A stretch of 64,000 nt of DNA from Deltaproteobacteria bacterium (GTDB taxonomy: Bacteria; Desulfobacterota; Deferrisomatia; Deferrisomatales; BM512), in the NCBI GenBank assembly GCA_030591565.1, contig JAUVAU010000004.1, positions 1 through 64,000 on the forward strand. The letters run 5' to 3'. This document shows positions 26,833-36,511 of this stretch, piece by piece. Made by a program: the position numbers and the translations under genes. The notes under the pieces are model-generated. The model had not been told where the DNA came from. It searched no databases and was given only the letters and a program-made list of their open reading frames with translations. The first letter of the stretch is position 1. Every line of letters begins with the position of its first letter.

Positions 26833-28166
26833 CTTTTATAGATCAGCTAAAGGGTGGATCGATCCCCGATCCGGTTGCGGCCGCGGCCAGGGCGGAAGGG
26901 GTCGACCCCTCCCATCTTGCCGAACTGGTAAAAGAGGGCAGGGCGATAGTCTGCCTGAACAAGGTGAGAAAAGGTTGCAAGCCCCTGGCGATAGGCGAAG
27001 GGCTGCGGACCAAGGTCAACGCCAACATCGGTACCAGTCGCGACCGCAACGACCCGGCTGAAGAGATCGTCAAGCTCAAGGCGGCGCTCGATGCGGGGGC
27101 CGATACCATGATGGACCTCTCCACCGGCGGCGACCTTGCTGAAATCCGCCGAGCCATAATGGCCCAGTGCCCGGTCCCCATCGGCACCGTTCCCATCTAC
27201 CAAGCTATCGCTGACACCACCGGTCCTGCGGGCAAGGATATGTTCGAGCTTGACGCTGAGACGATCTTCAAGGTGATCGAGCAGCAGGCGCGTGAAGGCG
27301 TGGACTTCATGACGGTGCACTGCGGCATAACTCAAAATGGCGTGGAGATGCTCGAATCCCAGCGCCGCGTCCTGGGTGTGGTCAGCCGTGGCGGCTCCTT
27401 CACCGTCGCCTGGATGCGCAAGCATGGGCAGGAAAACCCCCTCTACGCACAATATGACCGCCTCATCGAGATATGCCGTGAGTATGAAGTGGTCCTGAGC
27501 CTTGGTGACGGGTTCCGTCCGGGAGCGGGGGCCGACGCCACCGACAGGGGCCAGATACATGAGCTGATGACCCTTGGCGATCTGACTCTGCGTGCAAGAG
27601 AAGCCGGAGTCCAGGTGATGGTAGAGGGCCCCGGCCATGTCCCAATGGACCAGATCGAAGCCAATATGCTCTTGCAAAAGCGGCTTTGCCACAACGCTCC
27701 CTTCTACGTGTTGGGGCCGCTGGTGACCGACGTCGCCCCCGGCTACGATCACATTACCTCCGCCATTGGCGGAGCGATGGCTGCACGCGCAGGAGCCGAC
27801 ATCCTCTGCTATGTCACCCCCGCCGAGCACCTTGGCCTGCCCGACGCCAAGGATGTGCGTGAGGGCGTCATAGCCTCGCGGATAGCGGCCCACGCCGCCG
27901 ATGTCGCCAACGGTGTGCCGGGTGCGGCCGAGTGGGACCTGAAGATGTCCAGAGCCAGGGCGGCGCTGGACTGGGAGGGGCAGATAGCGCTGTCAATGGA
28001 CCCGGTGAGGGCCAGAGAACTTCGCTCTCGCGCAATGCCTGAAAATGAGGATGTCTGTACGATGTGCGGAGAGTTTTGCGCGGTTAAGGTCTACAACGAA
28101 GGGTGCTCCCACGAGGTGAAAAGCCCCGGATATCCTCCGATTGACGTTGTCAGGGGCGAAAAATGA
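26829..28166 (+). CDS. thiC: phosphomethylpyrimidine synthase ThiC
   Basis: A 445-residue radical SAM enzyme that turns AIR into HMP-phosphate. Motifs: NIGTSRDRND, MDLSTGGDLAEIR, GTVPIYQA, TVHCGI, SRGGSF, EGPGHVPMDQIE, APFYVLGPLVTDVAPGYDHI and the C-terminal cluster motif CTMCGEFCAVK. The TTG at 26829 overlaps the thiDN stop and has GGAGAAG before it. After the cluster motif the protein runs on for about 25 residues; the last 14 or so (SPGYPPIDVVRGEK) are encoded by a family-1b repeat that also occurs at 61981, so this tail is probably repeat-derived. Confidence 0.93.
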   Translation: MTFIDQLKGGSIPDPVAAAARAEGVDPSHLAELVKEGRAIVCLNKVRKGCKPLAIGEGLRTKVNANIGTSRDRNDPAEEIVKLKAALDAGADTMMDLSTGGDLAEIRRAIMAQCPVPIGTVPIYQAIADTTGPAGKDMFELDAETIFKVIEQQAREGVDFMTVHCGITQNGVEMLESQRRVLGVVSRGGSFTVAWMRKHGQENPLYAQYDRLIEICREYEVVLSLGDGFRPGAGADATDRGQIHELMTLGDLTLRAREAGVQVMVEGPGHVPMDQIEANMLLQKRLCHNAPFYVLGPLVTDVAPGYDHITSAIGGAMAARAGADILCYVTPAEHLGLPDAKDVREGVIASRIAAHAADVANGVPGAAEWDLKMSRARAALDWEGQIALSMDPVRARELRSRAMPENEDVCTMCGEFCAVKVYNEGCSHEVKSPGYPPIDVVRGEK

Positions 28167-28283
28167 TCCTCGAAATACTTATAGGTATGCCTGCGGTCAT
28201 TTTTCTTCCCTTCCTCGTTCTCGAAGGATCTTCGGGGCTTCCGGTTTAGCGTTGTTCCCTGATCCGGGGCTTTTCGACGAAAC
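28116..28283. repeat. family-1b repeat overlapping the 3' end of thiC
   Basis: Inverted ends GAAAAGCCCCGGAT (28118-28131) and ATCCGGGGCTTTTC (28262-28275) enclose the hairpin AAAAATGA/TCATTTTT with inner ATAC/GTAT. The stretch from 28123 to about 28260 is closely matched at 61995-62130. It lies between convergent thiC and livG and may terminate both. Confidence 0.85.
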
Positions 28284-28285
28284 TT

Positions 28286-29077
28286 CTAGACCTCGAACTC
28301 TTCTCCCAGATACGCCTTTATTACCACTGGATTGTCCTTGATCGCCTGGGGTATGCCCTCGGCGATCTTCCTGCCGAAATCCACCACGAAGATGCGGTCC
28401 GAGAGGCTCATCACCAGCTTCATGTCATGCTCGATGAGGAGAATTGATATCCCGTCCTCGTCCCGTATCTGCGTAATCAGCTCGTCCAGCTCAGTGGTCT
28501 CCTGGGGGTTCATCCCCGCAGCGGGCTCGTCGAGGAGGAGCAGGAAGGGGTCGGTGGCCAGGGCCCTGGCGATTTCCAGCCTGCGTTGCGCGCCGTAGGG
28601 CAGGTTCTTCGCCAGATCGTTGACGTGCTTTTTCAGCCCCATCTTTTGCAGCAGTTTATAGCTGATGGAGATGGTCTCGCGCTCTTCAGCACGGGTGGCC
28701 GGACCACGAAATATAGCGCCTATGACGCCTGCGCTGGTTCGGCAATGGCGGCCCACCATGACATTTTCCAGCGCTGTCATGTTGGGGAAGAGACGGATAT
28801 TCTGGAAGGTTCGCGCCATCCCCCTGATCGTGATCTGATTGGGCTTCAGCCCGTTAAGCCGTTGCGGCTCCATCCCGGGCGGTATTACCATCACGTCGCC
28901 GCCGGTGGGCGGGTAGATGCCGGTGATGCAGTTGAAAAAAGTCGTCTTGCCTGCGCCGTTGGGGCCGATCAGCGCGACTATTTCACCCTGACGCACATCC
29001 AGATCAACCGTATCGACGGCGCGCAGGCCGCCAAAATCCATCGTCAGGCCGCTTACATTCAATACCTTGTCAGCCAT
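28286..29077 (-). CDS. livG: branched-chain amino-acid ABC transporter ATPase LivG
   Basis: About 263 residues. Walker A GPNGAGKTTFFNCITG, signature YGAQRRLEIARAL, Walker B LLLLDEPAAGMNPQE and the LivG-type C-terminal motif DFGRKIAEGIP. The start is ATG at 29077 (MADKVLNVSGLTMDFGG), with GAGGAGGGGG upstream; it overlaps livM by eight bases. The upstream ATG at 29110 lacks that site. Confidence 0.94.
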   Translation of the reverse strand: MADKVLNVSGLTMDFGGLRAVDTVDLDVRQGEIVALIGPNGAGKTTFFNCITGIYPPTGGDVMVIPPGMEPQRLNGLKPNQITIRGMARTFQNIRLFPNMTALENVMVGRHCRTSAGVIGAIFRGPATRAEERETISISYKLLQKMGLKKHVNDLAKNLPYGAQRRLEIARALATDPFLLLLDEPAAGMNPQETTELDELITQIRDEDGISILLIEHDMKLVMSLSDRIFVVDFGRKIAEGIPQAIKDNPVVIKAYLGEEFEV

Positions 29078-30281
29078 CGGCCCCCTCCTCGTCCAGCCCG
29101 TGGAATTCATAGGACCGCCTCACGTTGGAGATGAACCCCTGGGGTCTGAAGAGCATCATGAGGACCATGGCCGCGCCAAAGAGCAGCATGCGGTATTCGC
29201 CCAGTATCCGCACATATTCGGGCAGGAGCTTCAGCACGAAAGCCGCCAGGATGACGCCGAGTATCGACCCCTGTCCGCCCAATACGACGATGGAGAGAAT
29301 CAATACCGATTCCCAGAACTCAAAACTCTTTGGATTGATGAAGCCCGACTTGGCGGCGAAGACGACTCCGGCCATCCCGGCCCAGGTCGCTCCCACGGCA
29401 AACGCCGCCAGCTTGGTCTTCATCCGGTCGATGCCCATGGCCTGACAGGCGATCTCGTCTTCGCGCAGCGCCAGCCAGCTTCTGCCCAGGCGCGAGTTTT
29501 GAATTCTGTTGACGACGAAAATGGTGAAGACGAGCATAGCTATAATTACGTAGTAGATAAGGACGGTTGAGTCGCTGCGGCTTAGCACGTCGCCAAAAAG
29601 CGTCGGGCCGGGGATGTTGGCGATACCGCTCGGGCCGTGGCTGAGATCATCCCAGTTCTCAAGGATCAATCTGATTATCTCGCCAAATCCAAGAGTGACG
29701 ATTGCCAGGTAGTCACCGCGCAGCCGCAATACCGGAATGCCCAGCAGTATCCCAAACACTGCCCCCAGCCCCGCGCCAAGCGGCAGCGCCGCCCAAAAGC
29801 TCAAGCCGAAGTGGAAGTTTAAAAGTGCGTAGGCGTATGCCCCCACGGCGTAGAAGGCCACATAGCCAAGGTCCAGCAGTCCGGCAAGCCCGACGACGAT
29901 GTTGAGGCCAAGGCCCAGCACTATGAAAATCAGTGCACTTATCAGCGGCTGCATATGCTTTTCGCTCAGCACCAGCGGACCCAGCAGCGCCGCTACAGTG
30001 CCCACCGCTATGAGCGGCTTGTAGATCGCCGGTTCGTTCATGACCCGGTCGGTCCACTTGGTCAGCGCGCCCTTGGTCGTGAGGGTCCCTTCTTCCTTTT
30101 TCTGAAGCAGGTAGCGCCAGAGCCAGGAGAGGAAGAAGAAGGTCACGCCGACGATTAGCATGTTGTGCCAGCGCCACTCGACGGTGTTCTCGATGGTGTT
30201 TACCTTCACCACCATCAGCGGGAAGGTCAGGAAGATGAACCAGACAGCGGCAATTAAGGATTTTCTGATCTCGGCGACCAT
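29070..30281 (-). CDS. livM: branched-chain amino-acid ABC transporter permease LivM
   Basis: A 403-residue polytopic permease. The conserved centre GLGLNIVVGLAGLLDLGYVAFYAVGAYAYALL and the C-terminal EAA-like loop IACQAMGIDRMKTKLAAFAVGA are typical of LivM. The N-terminal 120 residues carry extra hydrophobic segments as in longer LivM forms. It follows livH with six bases between and overlaps livG. Confidence 0.93.
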   Translation of the reverse strand: MVAEIRKSLIAAVWFIFLTFPLMVVKVNTIENTVEWRWHNMLIVGVTFFFLSWLWRYLLQKKEEGTLTTKGALTKWTDRVMNEPAIYKPLIAVGTVAALLGPLVLSEKHMQPLISALIFIVLGLGLNIVVGLAGLLDLGYVAFYAVGAYAYALLNFHFGLSFWAALPLGAGLGAVFGILLGIPVLRLRGDYLAIVTLGFGEIIRLILENWDDLSHGPSGIANIPGPTLFGDVLSRSDSTVLIYYVIIAMLVFTIFVVNRIQNSRLGRSWLALREDEIACQAMGIDRMKTKLAAFAVGATWAGMAGVVFAAKSGFINPKSFEFWESVLILSIVVLGGQGSILGVILAAFVLKLLPEYVRILGEYRMLLFGAAMVLMMLFRPQGFISNVRRSYEFHGLDEEGADG

Positions 30282-30287
30282 GACCGG

Positions 30288-31166
<879 letters not shown>

Positions 31167-31279
31167 AAAATATTCAAGAAATGCTTATAGGCTGTCAGCG
31201 TCCAAGAACTTCTACCTGCTGCTTTTAAGCGGCACCTTCCGGCAAGGGGAAGGCCCCTATGGGATTGATTGAAATAATG

Positions 31280-31309
31280 GAGAGGGCAGACCCTTTGGCC
31301 TGCCCTCTC
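31280..31309. terminator. hairpin between livJ and livH
   Basis: GAGAGGGCAG (31280-31289) pairs with CTGCCCTCTC (31300-31309) around a 10-base loop. No T run follows in the minus direction, so it probably attenuates rather than fully ends transcription from livJ into livHMG. Confidence 0.7.
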
Positions 31310-31325
31310 ATTCGTTTTACCTTAT

Positions 31326-32444
31326 CTACTTCTGCTCTACGTATTTGCCGTTGGTGACTTTGTACATGGAGAAACCGACGCCGATGGCGTCGCCCTTCTC
31401 GTCAAAGCTGATCTTGCCGACGGGGGTTTCCACGAACTCGGTACGAAGCGCCTTGGTGACGGCATCGTAATCGGTGGAGCCCGCTTTTTCGATGGCATTG
31501 AGGAGCGCCATCGTCGCAGCGTAGCCCTCTTTGTAGAAAGCGCCGGGGTCTTCGCCGTACTTGTCTTTGTGGAGCTTCTCGACTTTTTTGTAGAGGTCAA
31601 GATAGGAGACGTCCTGGGGACCGGAAGCGTAGACGCCCTCGGCGAACTCGCCGGCCACCTTGATGAAGGTGTTATCTTTTACGCCATCGTCGGAGATGAA
31701 GAAGGTGTCCATCTTCTTCTTGCGCATCTGGGTCACGATCTTGGAGGCTTCGGGGTGGTAGCCGCCGAAGATGACCGCGTCGGCTTTTTCGCCCTTGATC
31801 TTCTGGACGATGGCGGAGTAGTCGACCGCGCCGGGGGTCACGCCTTCAAAAAGCACAACTTCCACGCCGTCGGTTCTTTCGAGGAACATCTTGGCGAACT
31901 CGGCGTAGCCCTTACCATAGTCGCCCTTGTCGTGGATGACGGCGACGCGCTTGGCGCCAAGGGTCTTGACGGTGAAGTTGACGCCCAGCATCGCCTGCAT
32001 GTCATCGGAAGCGATGGTGCGAAAAAAGTTGGGGTAGTCGCCGCTCTGGGTCAGGCCGGGGTTGGTGGCCGAGGGTGACATGGTTACGATGCCGGCGTCC
32101 TTGTAGATACCCAGCGCGGGCTTGGTCGCGCCCGAACAGATGTGGCCCAGCACCACGTCGGCGCCGTCGGCGACCAGCTTGGCGGCCACGTTGGTGGCGA
32201 TTTCGGCTTTACACACGTCATCTTCGACCAGCAACTCAACCTGCTTGCCGAGGACGCCGCCAGCTGCGTTGATTTCAGCGATGGCGAATTCAGCCGCGCG
32301 CACGGTGGGGATGCCGTAGGAGGCCAGGTCGCCGCTGTGGGGGCCTGCCACGCCGAGTTTGATCGTGTCTGCGGCGATGCCGGAGACAGCGAAGGTTAGG
32401 GTGACGAGTGCTGCCAGTGCCAGAGTTCTGAACTTTGTTTTCAT
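31326..32444 (-). CDS. livJ: branched-chain amino-acid binding protein LivJ/LivK
   Basis: A 372-residue periplasmic binding protein with signal peptide (ALVTLTFAVSGIAA). Family motifs: IKLGVAGPHSGDLASYG, INAAGGVLGKQVELLVEDD, GHICSGATKPALGIYKDAGI and VAVIHDKGDYGKGYAEF. It captures Leu/Ile/Val for the LivHMGF transporter. The gene lies second in the minus-strand livF-livJ-livH-livM-livG order. Confidence 0.94.
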   Translation of the reverse strand: MKTKFRTLALAALVTLTFAVSGIAADTIKLGVAGPHSGDLASYGIPTVRAAEFAIAEINAAGGVLGKQVELLVEDDVCKAEIATNVAAKLVADGADVVLGHICSGATKPALGIYKDAGIVTMSPSATNPGLTQSGDYPNFFRTIASDDMQAMLGVNFTVKTLGAKRVAVIHDKGDYGKGYAEFAKMFLERTDGVEVVLFEGVTPGAVDYSAIVQKIKGEKADAVIFGGYHPEASKIVTQMRKKKMDTFFISDDGVKDNTFIKVAGEFAEGVYASGPQDVSYLDLYKKVEKLHKDKYGEDPGAFYKEGYAATMALLNAIEKAGSTDYDAVTKALRTEFVETPVGKISFDEKGDAIGVGFSMYKVTNGKYVEQK

Positions 32445-32490
32445 TTCCCTTTGTCCTCCTCGCCGTCAGCCACAACGGCTTTGTGGGGGT

Positions 32491-33198
32491 TTAAATACCC
32501 AGGTATGCTTTCTTTATCTCTTCGTTTGCGGCCAGGTTCGCCGCCGTATCCTGCATGGTGATCACACCGTTTTCCATGACGTAGCCACGGTGTGAGACCT
32601 GTAACGCCAGATTCGCGTTCTGCTCGACCAGGAAGATCGTCGTGCCGTGCTCGGAGTTGATCTTCCTTATGATGTCAAAAATCCTCTGGACGATAATCGG
32701 CGCAAGTCCAAGGCTGGGCTCGTCGAGGAGCAGCAGCTGTGGCCGCGCCATGAGCGCCCTGGAGATCGCGAGCATCTGCTGCTCGCCGCCGCTGAGAGTA
32801 CCACCGGCCTGGCCCTGGCGCTCGGCGAGGATGGGAAAAAGATCGAGCACATAGTCGAGGTCCTCTTTGATCCCGGCCTTGTCCTTGCGAAGGAACGCGC
32901 CCATGTCGAGATTTTCAAGGACCGTAAGGCCCGGGAATATCCGTCTGCCCTCAGGGGCCTGGCTTATCCCCATGCCGACGATCTTCTCGGGGCTGAGCTT
33001 GGTTATCGGCTTGCCCTTGAAAAGGATCTCCCCACTTCGTGGAGGCACCACCGCGCTGATCGACATCAGGGTAGTGGTCTTGCCGGCACCGTTGGCGCCG
33101 ATAAGGGTGATGATCTCACCTTCGGCGACTTCGATCGTCACGCCCTTCAGGGCCTGAATGTTACCGTAGTATGTGTGTATATCCAGAACACGAAGCAT
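32491..33198 (-). CDS. livF: branched-chain amino-acid ABC transporter ATPase LivF
   Basis: About 235 residues. Walker A GANGAGKTTTLMSI, signature LSGGEQQMLAISRAL, Walker B LLLLDEPSLGLAP and the LivF-specific GMGISQAPEGRRIFPGLTVLENL. ATG 33198 gives the usual MLRVLDIHTYYGNIQAL start; an upstream ATG at 33234 only adds an unrelated 12-residue leader. It is the first gene of the liv operon. Confidence 0.93.
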   Translation of the reverse strand: MLRVLDIHTYYGNIQALKGVTIEVAEGEIITLIGANGAGKTTTLMSISAVVPPRSGEILFKGKPITKLSPEKIVGMGISQAPEGRRIFPGLTVLENLDMGAFLRKDKAGIKEDLDYVLDLFPILAERQGQAGGTLSGGEQQMLAISRALMARPQLLLLDEPSLGLAPIIVQRIFDIIRKINSEHGTTIFLVEQNANLALQVSHRGYVMENGVITMQDTAANLAANEEIKKAYLGI

Positions 33199-33311
33199 TT
33201 TCGTGTGCCAACTCCCCAGTAATAGCCCCGACAATCGTGAACATGAATCGCCAATGCTAAAGCTGATTTAACCGCGCAGTCAAGTACAGTCGCACCAGTC
33301 GCCATGAATAT

Positions 33312-33340
33312 TGACCGGAAGGTCGGTCAGCCATATAATG
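33312..33340 (+). promoter_or_regulatory. sigma-70-type promoter for the sigma-54 activator gene
   Basis: TTGACC (33312-33317), a 17-base spacer, and a perfect TATAAT (33335-33340). The spacer contains the inverted repeat GACCGGAAGGTC, overlapping the -35, a possible operator. The gene start is 38 bases downstream of the -10. Confidence 0.75.
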
Positions 33341-33377
33341 GTTGCCTAAAAAACAGGCAGGAGATAGGTTTTGCAAA

Positions 33378-34967
33378 ATGAGTAAATTTTCTGGAATCGA
33401 CGCCATAACGGCACTTTACGACGTCTCGATGGCGGCGACCTCGTCGCTGGACCTGGGCAGGGTCGTCGAGCAGACGCTAAGCACTTTGGCCGAGGGGATG
33501 GGCATGGAGCGCGGCATGCTTGTGCTTCGCGACCCCGCCACCGGCGAGGCCACCATCGCGGCGGCCCATGGGCTGACCCAGGAGGAGATACGCCGGGGTC
33601 GCTACAACGAGGGCGAGGGGGTGGTCGGCAGGGTGCTGGCCACAGGCGAGCCGATGGCCGTTCCCAACGTGGGGATGGAGCCGCTGTTTTTGAACCGGAC
33701 CCGTTCGCGTGGCGACCTTTCACGCTCCAAGCTCAGCTTCATCTGCGTACCGGTCAAGGTGGGCGAGGAGACGGTGGGGGTTCTCAGTGTGGATCGGCTC
33801 TTCAAAAAGGATTCGGATCTCGACGAGGATGTGCGCCTGCTGACGATTGTTGCCGGGTACGTCGCCCAGGCGGTGCGCATCCAGCGGATGGTGGAGACTG
33901 AGAAGGCGAGCCTCACCGACGAGAACATTCAGCTAAAGCGCGTACTGAACACCCACTTTGGCCTTGAAAATCTGGTGGGCGCCAGCTCGGCCATGAGGGC
34001 GGTGTTCGAGCAGGTCAAGCATGTGGCCCCGAGCCGTGCCACCGTGCTGATAACCGGCGAGAGCGGCACCGGCAAGGAGCTGATAGCCAAAGCGGTACAC
34101 TTCAACTCCACCCGGCGCGATGGGCCCTTCATCTCCGTTTCCTGCGCGAGTTTGCCCGAAGGGGTGCTGGAAAATGAGCTGTTCGGCCACGAGCGAGGGG
34201 CGTTCACAGGGGCCACGAAACTGAAGAAGGGGCGGTTCGAGCTGGCCGACGGCGGCACCATCTTCCTGGACGAGATCGGCGAGATACCGGTCAACCTACA
34301 GGTGAAGCTCTTGCGCGTGTTGCAGGAGCGTGAGATTGAGCGGCTGGGCGGCAAGGCGACGATACCGGTGGATGTGCGTATCGTCGCGGCAACCAACCGC
34401 AACCTCGCCACCGAGATGCGCTCGGGCAATTTCCGTGAAGACCTCTACTACAGGCTCAACGTCGTCCCCGTCCACTTGCCTCCGCTACGTGAACGAAAAC
34501 GGGATGTGCCGCTCTTGGCCGATTACTTCCTGCGCAAGTTTGTCGAGGAGAATGAAAAACCGATCACCGGCTTCTCCCGAGAGGCGCTGGCGGCGATGGG
34601 GAAACACAACTGGCCGGGAAATGTGCGTGAGCTGGAGAATCTGGTTGAACGCTGCGTCGTGCTGGCGAACCATCCGGTCATCGACCTTGACGACCTGCCC
34701 GAAGAGGTGGGAGGGAAGGGGTCTTATCTCCCCTCCAAAAACAGCGGCGACCTGGAGAGCGCAGTGGCCGAGACGGTCGCGCCGCTCTTTGACGAGCCAC
34801 CCAGGGAGGGTGTATACCGCGCGGTCAACGACAGGGTCACCGAGGCCCTTGTGAAGATGGCGCTGGAAAGATCGGGGGGGGTCAAGCTCAAGGCCGCCAG
34901 ATTGCTGGGCATCAACCGCAACACCCTTTACGCAAAACTTGATGAGATTGAAAACGCAGACAAGTAA
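33378..34967 (+). CDS. sigma-54-dependent activator, NifA-like (GAF-AAA+-Fis)
   Basis: About 529 residues. N-terminal GAF domain (about 15-175), central AAA+ domain with Walker A GESGTGKE, the sigma-54 contact loop GAFTGA, Walker B GGTIFLDEIGEI and the arginine-finger region, then a Fis-type helix-turn-helix (GGVKLKAARLLGINRNTLYAKLDEI). Absence of a receiver domain means control by ligand or by the GAF domain. The gene is divergent from the liv operon, so it may regulate it, but I could not find a clear -24/-12 site in the 180-base gap. ATG 33378 is chosen over TTG 33342, which overlaps the promoter. Confidence 0.92.
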   Translation: MSKFSGIDAITALYDVSMAATSSLDLGRVVEQTLSTLAEGMGMERGMLVLRDPATGEATIAAAHGLTQEEIRRGRYNEGEGVVGRVLATGEPMAVPNVGMEPLFLNRTRSRGDLSRSKLSFICVPVKVGEETVGVLSVDRLFKKDSDLDEDVRLLTIVAGYVAQAVRIQRMVETEKASLTDENIQLKRVLNTHFGLENLVGASSAMRAVFEQVKHVAPSRATVLITGESGTGKELIAKAVHFNSTRRDGPFISVSCASLPEGVLENELFGHERGAFTGATKLKKGRFELADGGTIFLDEIGEIPVNLQVKLLRVLQEREIERLGGKATIPVDVRIVAATNRNLATEMRSGNFREDLYYRLNVVPVHLPPLRERKRDVPLLADYFLRKFVEENEKPITGFSREALAAMGKHNWPGNVRELENLVERCVVLANHPVIDLDDLPEEVGGKGSYLPSKNSGDLESAVAETVAPLFDEPPREGVYRAVNDRVTEALVKMALERSGGVKLKAARLLGINRNTLYAKLDEIENADK

Positions 34968-35006
34968 GTCGCTTAATGGTTAATGCTTAATGATTAATGA
35001 TTGAGG

Positions 35007-35236
35007 CAGGCTTTTGACAAAGGTGGACAATGGGAGGCTGGCTGGAAAATCGGCTACTCGTAGCTGTCTGTCTATCTACTTACTCAGGCTGACTGATCGT
35101 TGACAAGCACTTAATTTTATTCGAGAACAAGGAAGGATATAAAAAATGACCGGAGGAATACTTAGCGTATTTCGAGGATCATTTTTTAGCCTGACGAAGT
35201 AAATCGGAGAAAAGGCAGGGTTTGTCAGCGATCTGG
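35007..35236 (+). repeat. family-1 repeat, copy B
   Basis: The core 35084-35236 is nearly identical to copy A. Upstream similarity continues to about 35007 (CAGGCTTTTGACAAAGGTGG...), matching the outer part of copy C in reverse complement. The repeat starts about 40 bases after the regulator stop and forms the upstream region of tgt. Before it, 34971-35003 holds a run of TTAATG-like short repeats. Confidence 0.82.
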
Positions 35237-35250
35237 TTGAGGTAGGAATA

Positions 35251-36399
35251 ATGGGCAAAACCGATCACCCAGTAAAATTTGAACTGAACCACAAGGATGC
35301 GCGGACAAAAGCAAGAGCGGGCACCTTGACCACCCCCCACGGCACGGTACCGACCCCGCTCTTCATGCCGGTGGGCACCCAGGCGGCGCTGAAGACCGTC
35401 CACCCCGAGCTGCTTGGGCAGACGGGGGCGCGCATCATCCTCTCAAACACCTACCACCTCTTCCTGCAACCCGGCACCGCGGTGGTGGCGAGGCTCGGAG
35501 GGCTGCACGACTTCATGGGCTGGAAGGGTGGGCCGATGCTCACCGACTCGGGCGGTTTTCAGGTGTTCAGCCTGCCGGGCAGGGTAATCACCGAGGAGGG
35601 GGTGCGGTTCGCCTTTGAAAAAGATGGCAAGCAGGTGTTCATGGGGCCGGAAGAATCGATCAGGGCGCAAAATGACCTTGGCGCCGATATCATAATGGCC
35701 TTTGACGAGTGCATCCCCTATCCAGCCGAGCATGACTACGTGGCGGACTCGGTGGAGCGCACCCTGCGCTGGGCCAAGCGGTCGCTCGAAGCCCATGCAA
35801 GGCCCCAGGAGCAGGCGATCTTCGGCATCGTCCAGGGGTCTGTCTACCCCGACCTCAGGGAGCGCTCCGCAAGGGGGCTGGTGGAGTTGGATTTCCCCGG
35901 CTATGCGGTGGGTGGCGTGAGCGTAGGTGAGGGCCATGACCTGATGAAACTGGCGGTGGAGTACTCCGAGCCCTTTCTGCCCCAGGACAAGGTTCGTTAC
36001 CTGATGGGGGTGGGCAAGCCCGAGGACATTCTGGAAGCGATCGAGCGCGGGATGGACATCTTCGACTGCATAATACCCAGCCGTTTCGGCAGGGCAGGGG
36101 TCTTTTTTACCCCCACCGGCAAGCTGCGTATCCACAAGAAGAAGTACCGCAAGGACCGCTACGCGATCGATACCAACTGCAAATGCCCGACCTGCAGGGA
36201 CTTTTCCAGGGCATACCTGCACCACCTCTTCACCGTGGACGAGCCGCTGGGGAAAACCCTGGGGACGATCCACAACATCCACTTCTACATGACGCTGACC
36301 GCTACCGCCCGCGAGGCCATACTGGAAGACCGGTTTGCCCAGTTCAAACGTGAATTTTACAAGCAATATCTGGCAGATGGCGCGAAACAGGGGGGATGA
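35251..36399 (+). CDS. tgt: queuine tRNA-ribosyltransferase
   Basis: A 382-residue TIM-barrel enzyme that exchanges G34 for preQ1 in GUN-anticodon tRNAs. Catalytic aspartates lie in MLTDSGGFQVFSL and DCIIPSRFGRAG; the zinc site is CKCPTCRDF...H near residues 309-340. GTPLFMPVGTQAALK is the usual N-terminal motif. GAGG precedes ATG 35251. Its leader is a family-1 repeat, so the promoter may lie in or before that repeat. Confidence 0.95.
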   Translation: MGKTDHPVKFELNHKDARTKARAGTLTTPHGTVPTPLFMPVGTQAALKTVHPELLGQTGARIILSNTYHLFLQPGTAVVARLGGLHDFMGWKGGPMLTDSGGFQVFSLPGRVITEEGVRFAFEKDGKQVFMGPEESIRAQNDLGADIIMAFDECIPYPAEHDYVADSVERTLRWAKRSLEAHARPQEQAIFGIVQGSVYPDLRERSARGLVELDFPGYAVGGVSVGEGHDLMKLAVEYSEPFLPQDKVRYLMGVGKPEDILEAIERGMDIFDCIIPSRFGRAGVFFTPTGKLRIHKKKYRKDRYAIDTNCKCPTCRDFSRAYLHHLFTVDEPLGKTLGTIHNIHFYMTLTATAREAILEDRFAQFKREFYKQYLADGAKQGG

Positions 36400-36401
36400 G
36401 A

Positions 36402-36421
36402 AGGAGTATAAGAATACTCCT
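36402..36421. terminator. small hairpin after tgt
   Basis: AGGAGTAT and ATACTCCT form a perfect 8-bp stem with an AAGA loop, three bases after the tgt stop. No T run follows, so termination is unproven. The rest of 36422-36511 is AT-rich without a gene. Confidence 0.45.
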
Positions 36422-36511
36422 AAGTGGTTGAAACGTCTAAATAATATAAATTAACAAATAAAAACAGCAAGTTACGTGTGCACAAAATTAGTGCAGTCGG
36501 AGTCGACCATC

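Noticed and set aside
26847-27893. 348-codon open frame on the minus strand opposite thiC
   Set aside because: Its His/Gly/Val-rich sequence is the mirror of thiC codons; no domain, no ribosome site.
33199-33311. A sigma-54 (-24/-12) promoter for livF
   Set aside because: No TGGC-N8-TTGC match in either orientation that I could support.
34971-35003. Run of TTAATG-like short repeats after the sigma-54 activator as a regulatory array
   Set aside because: Short, AT-rich and irregular; most likely simple-sequence spacer before the family-1 repeat.
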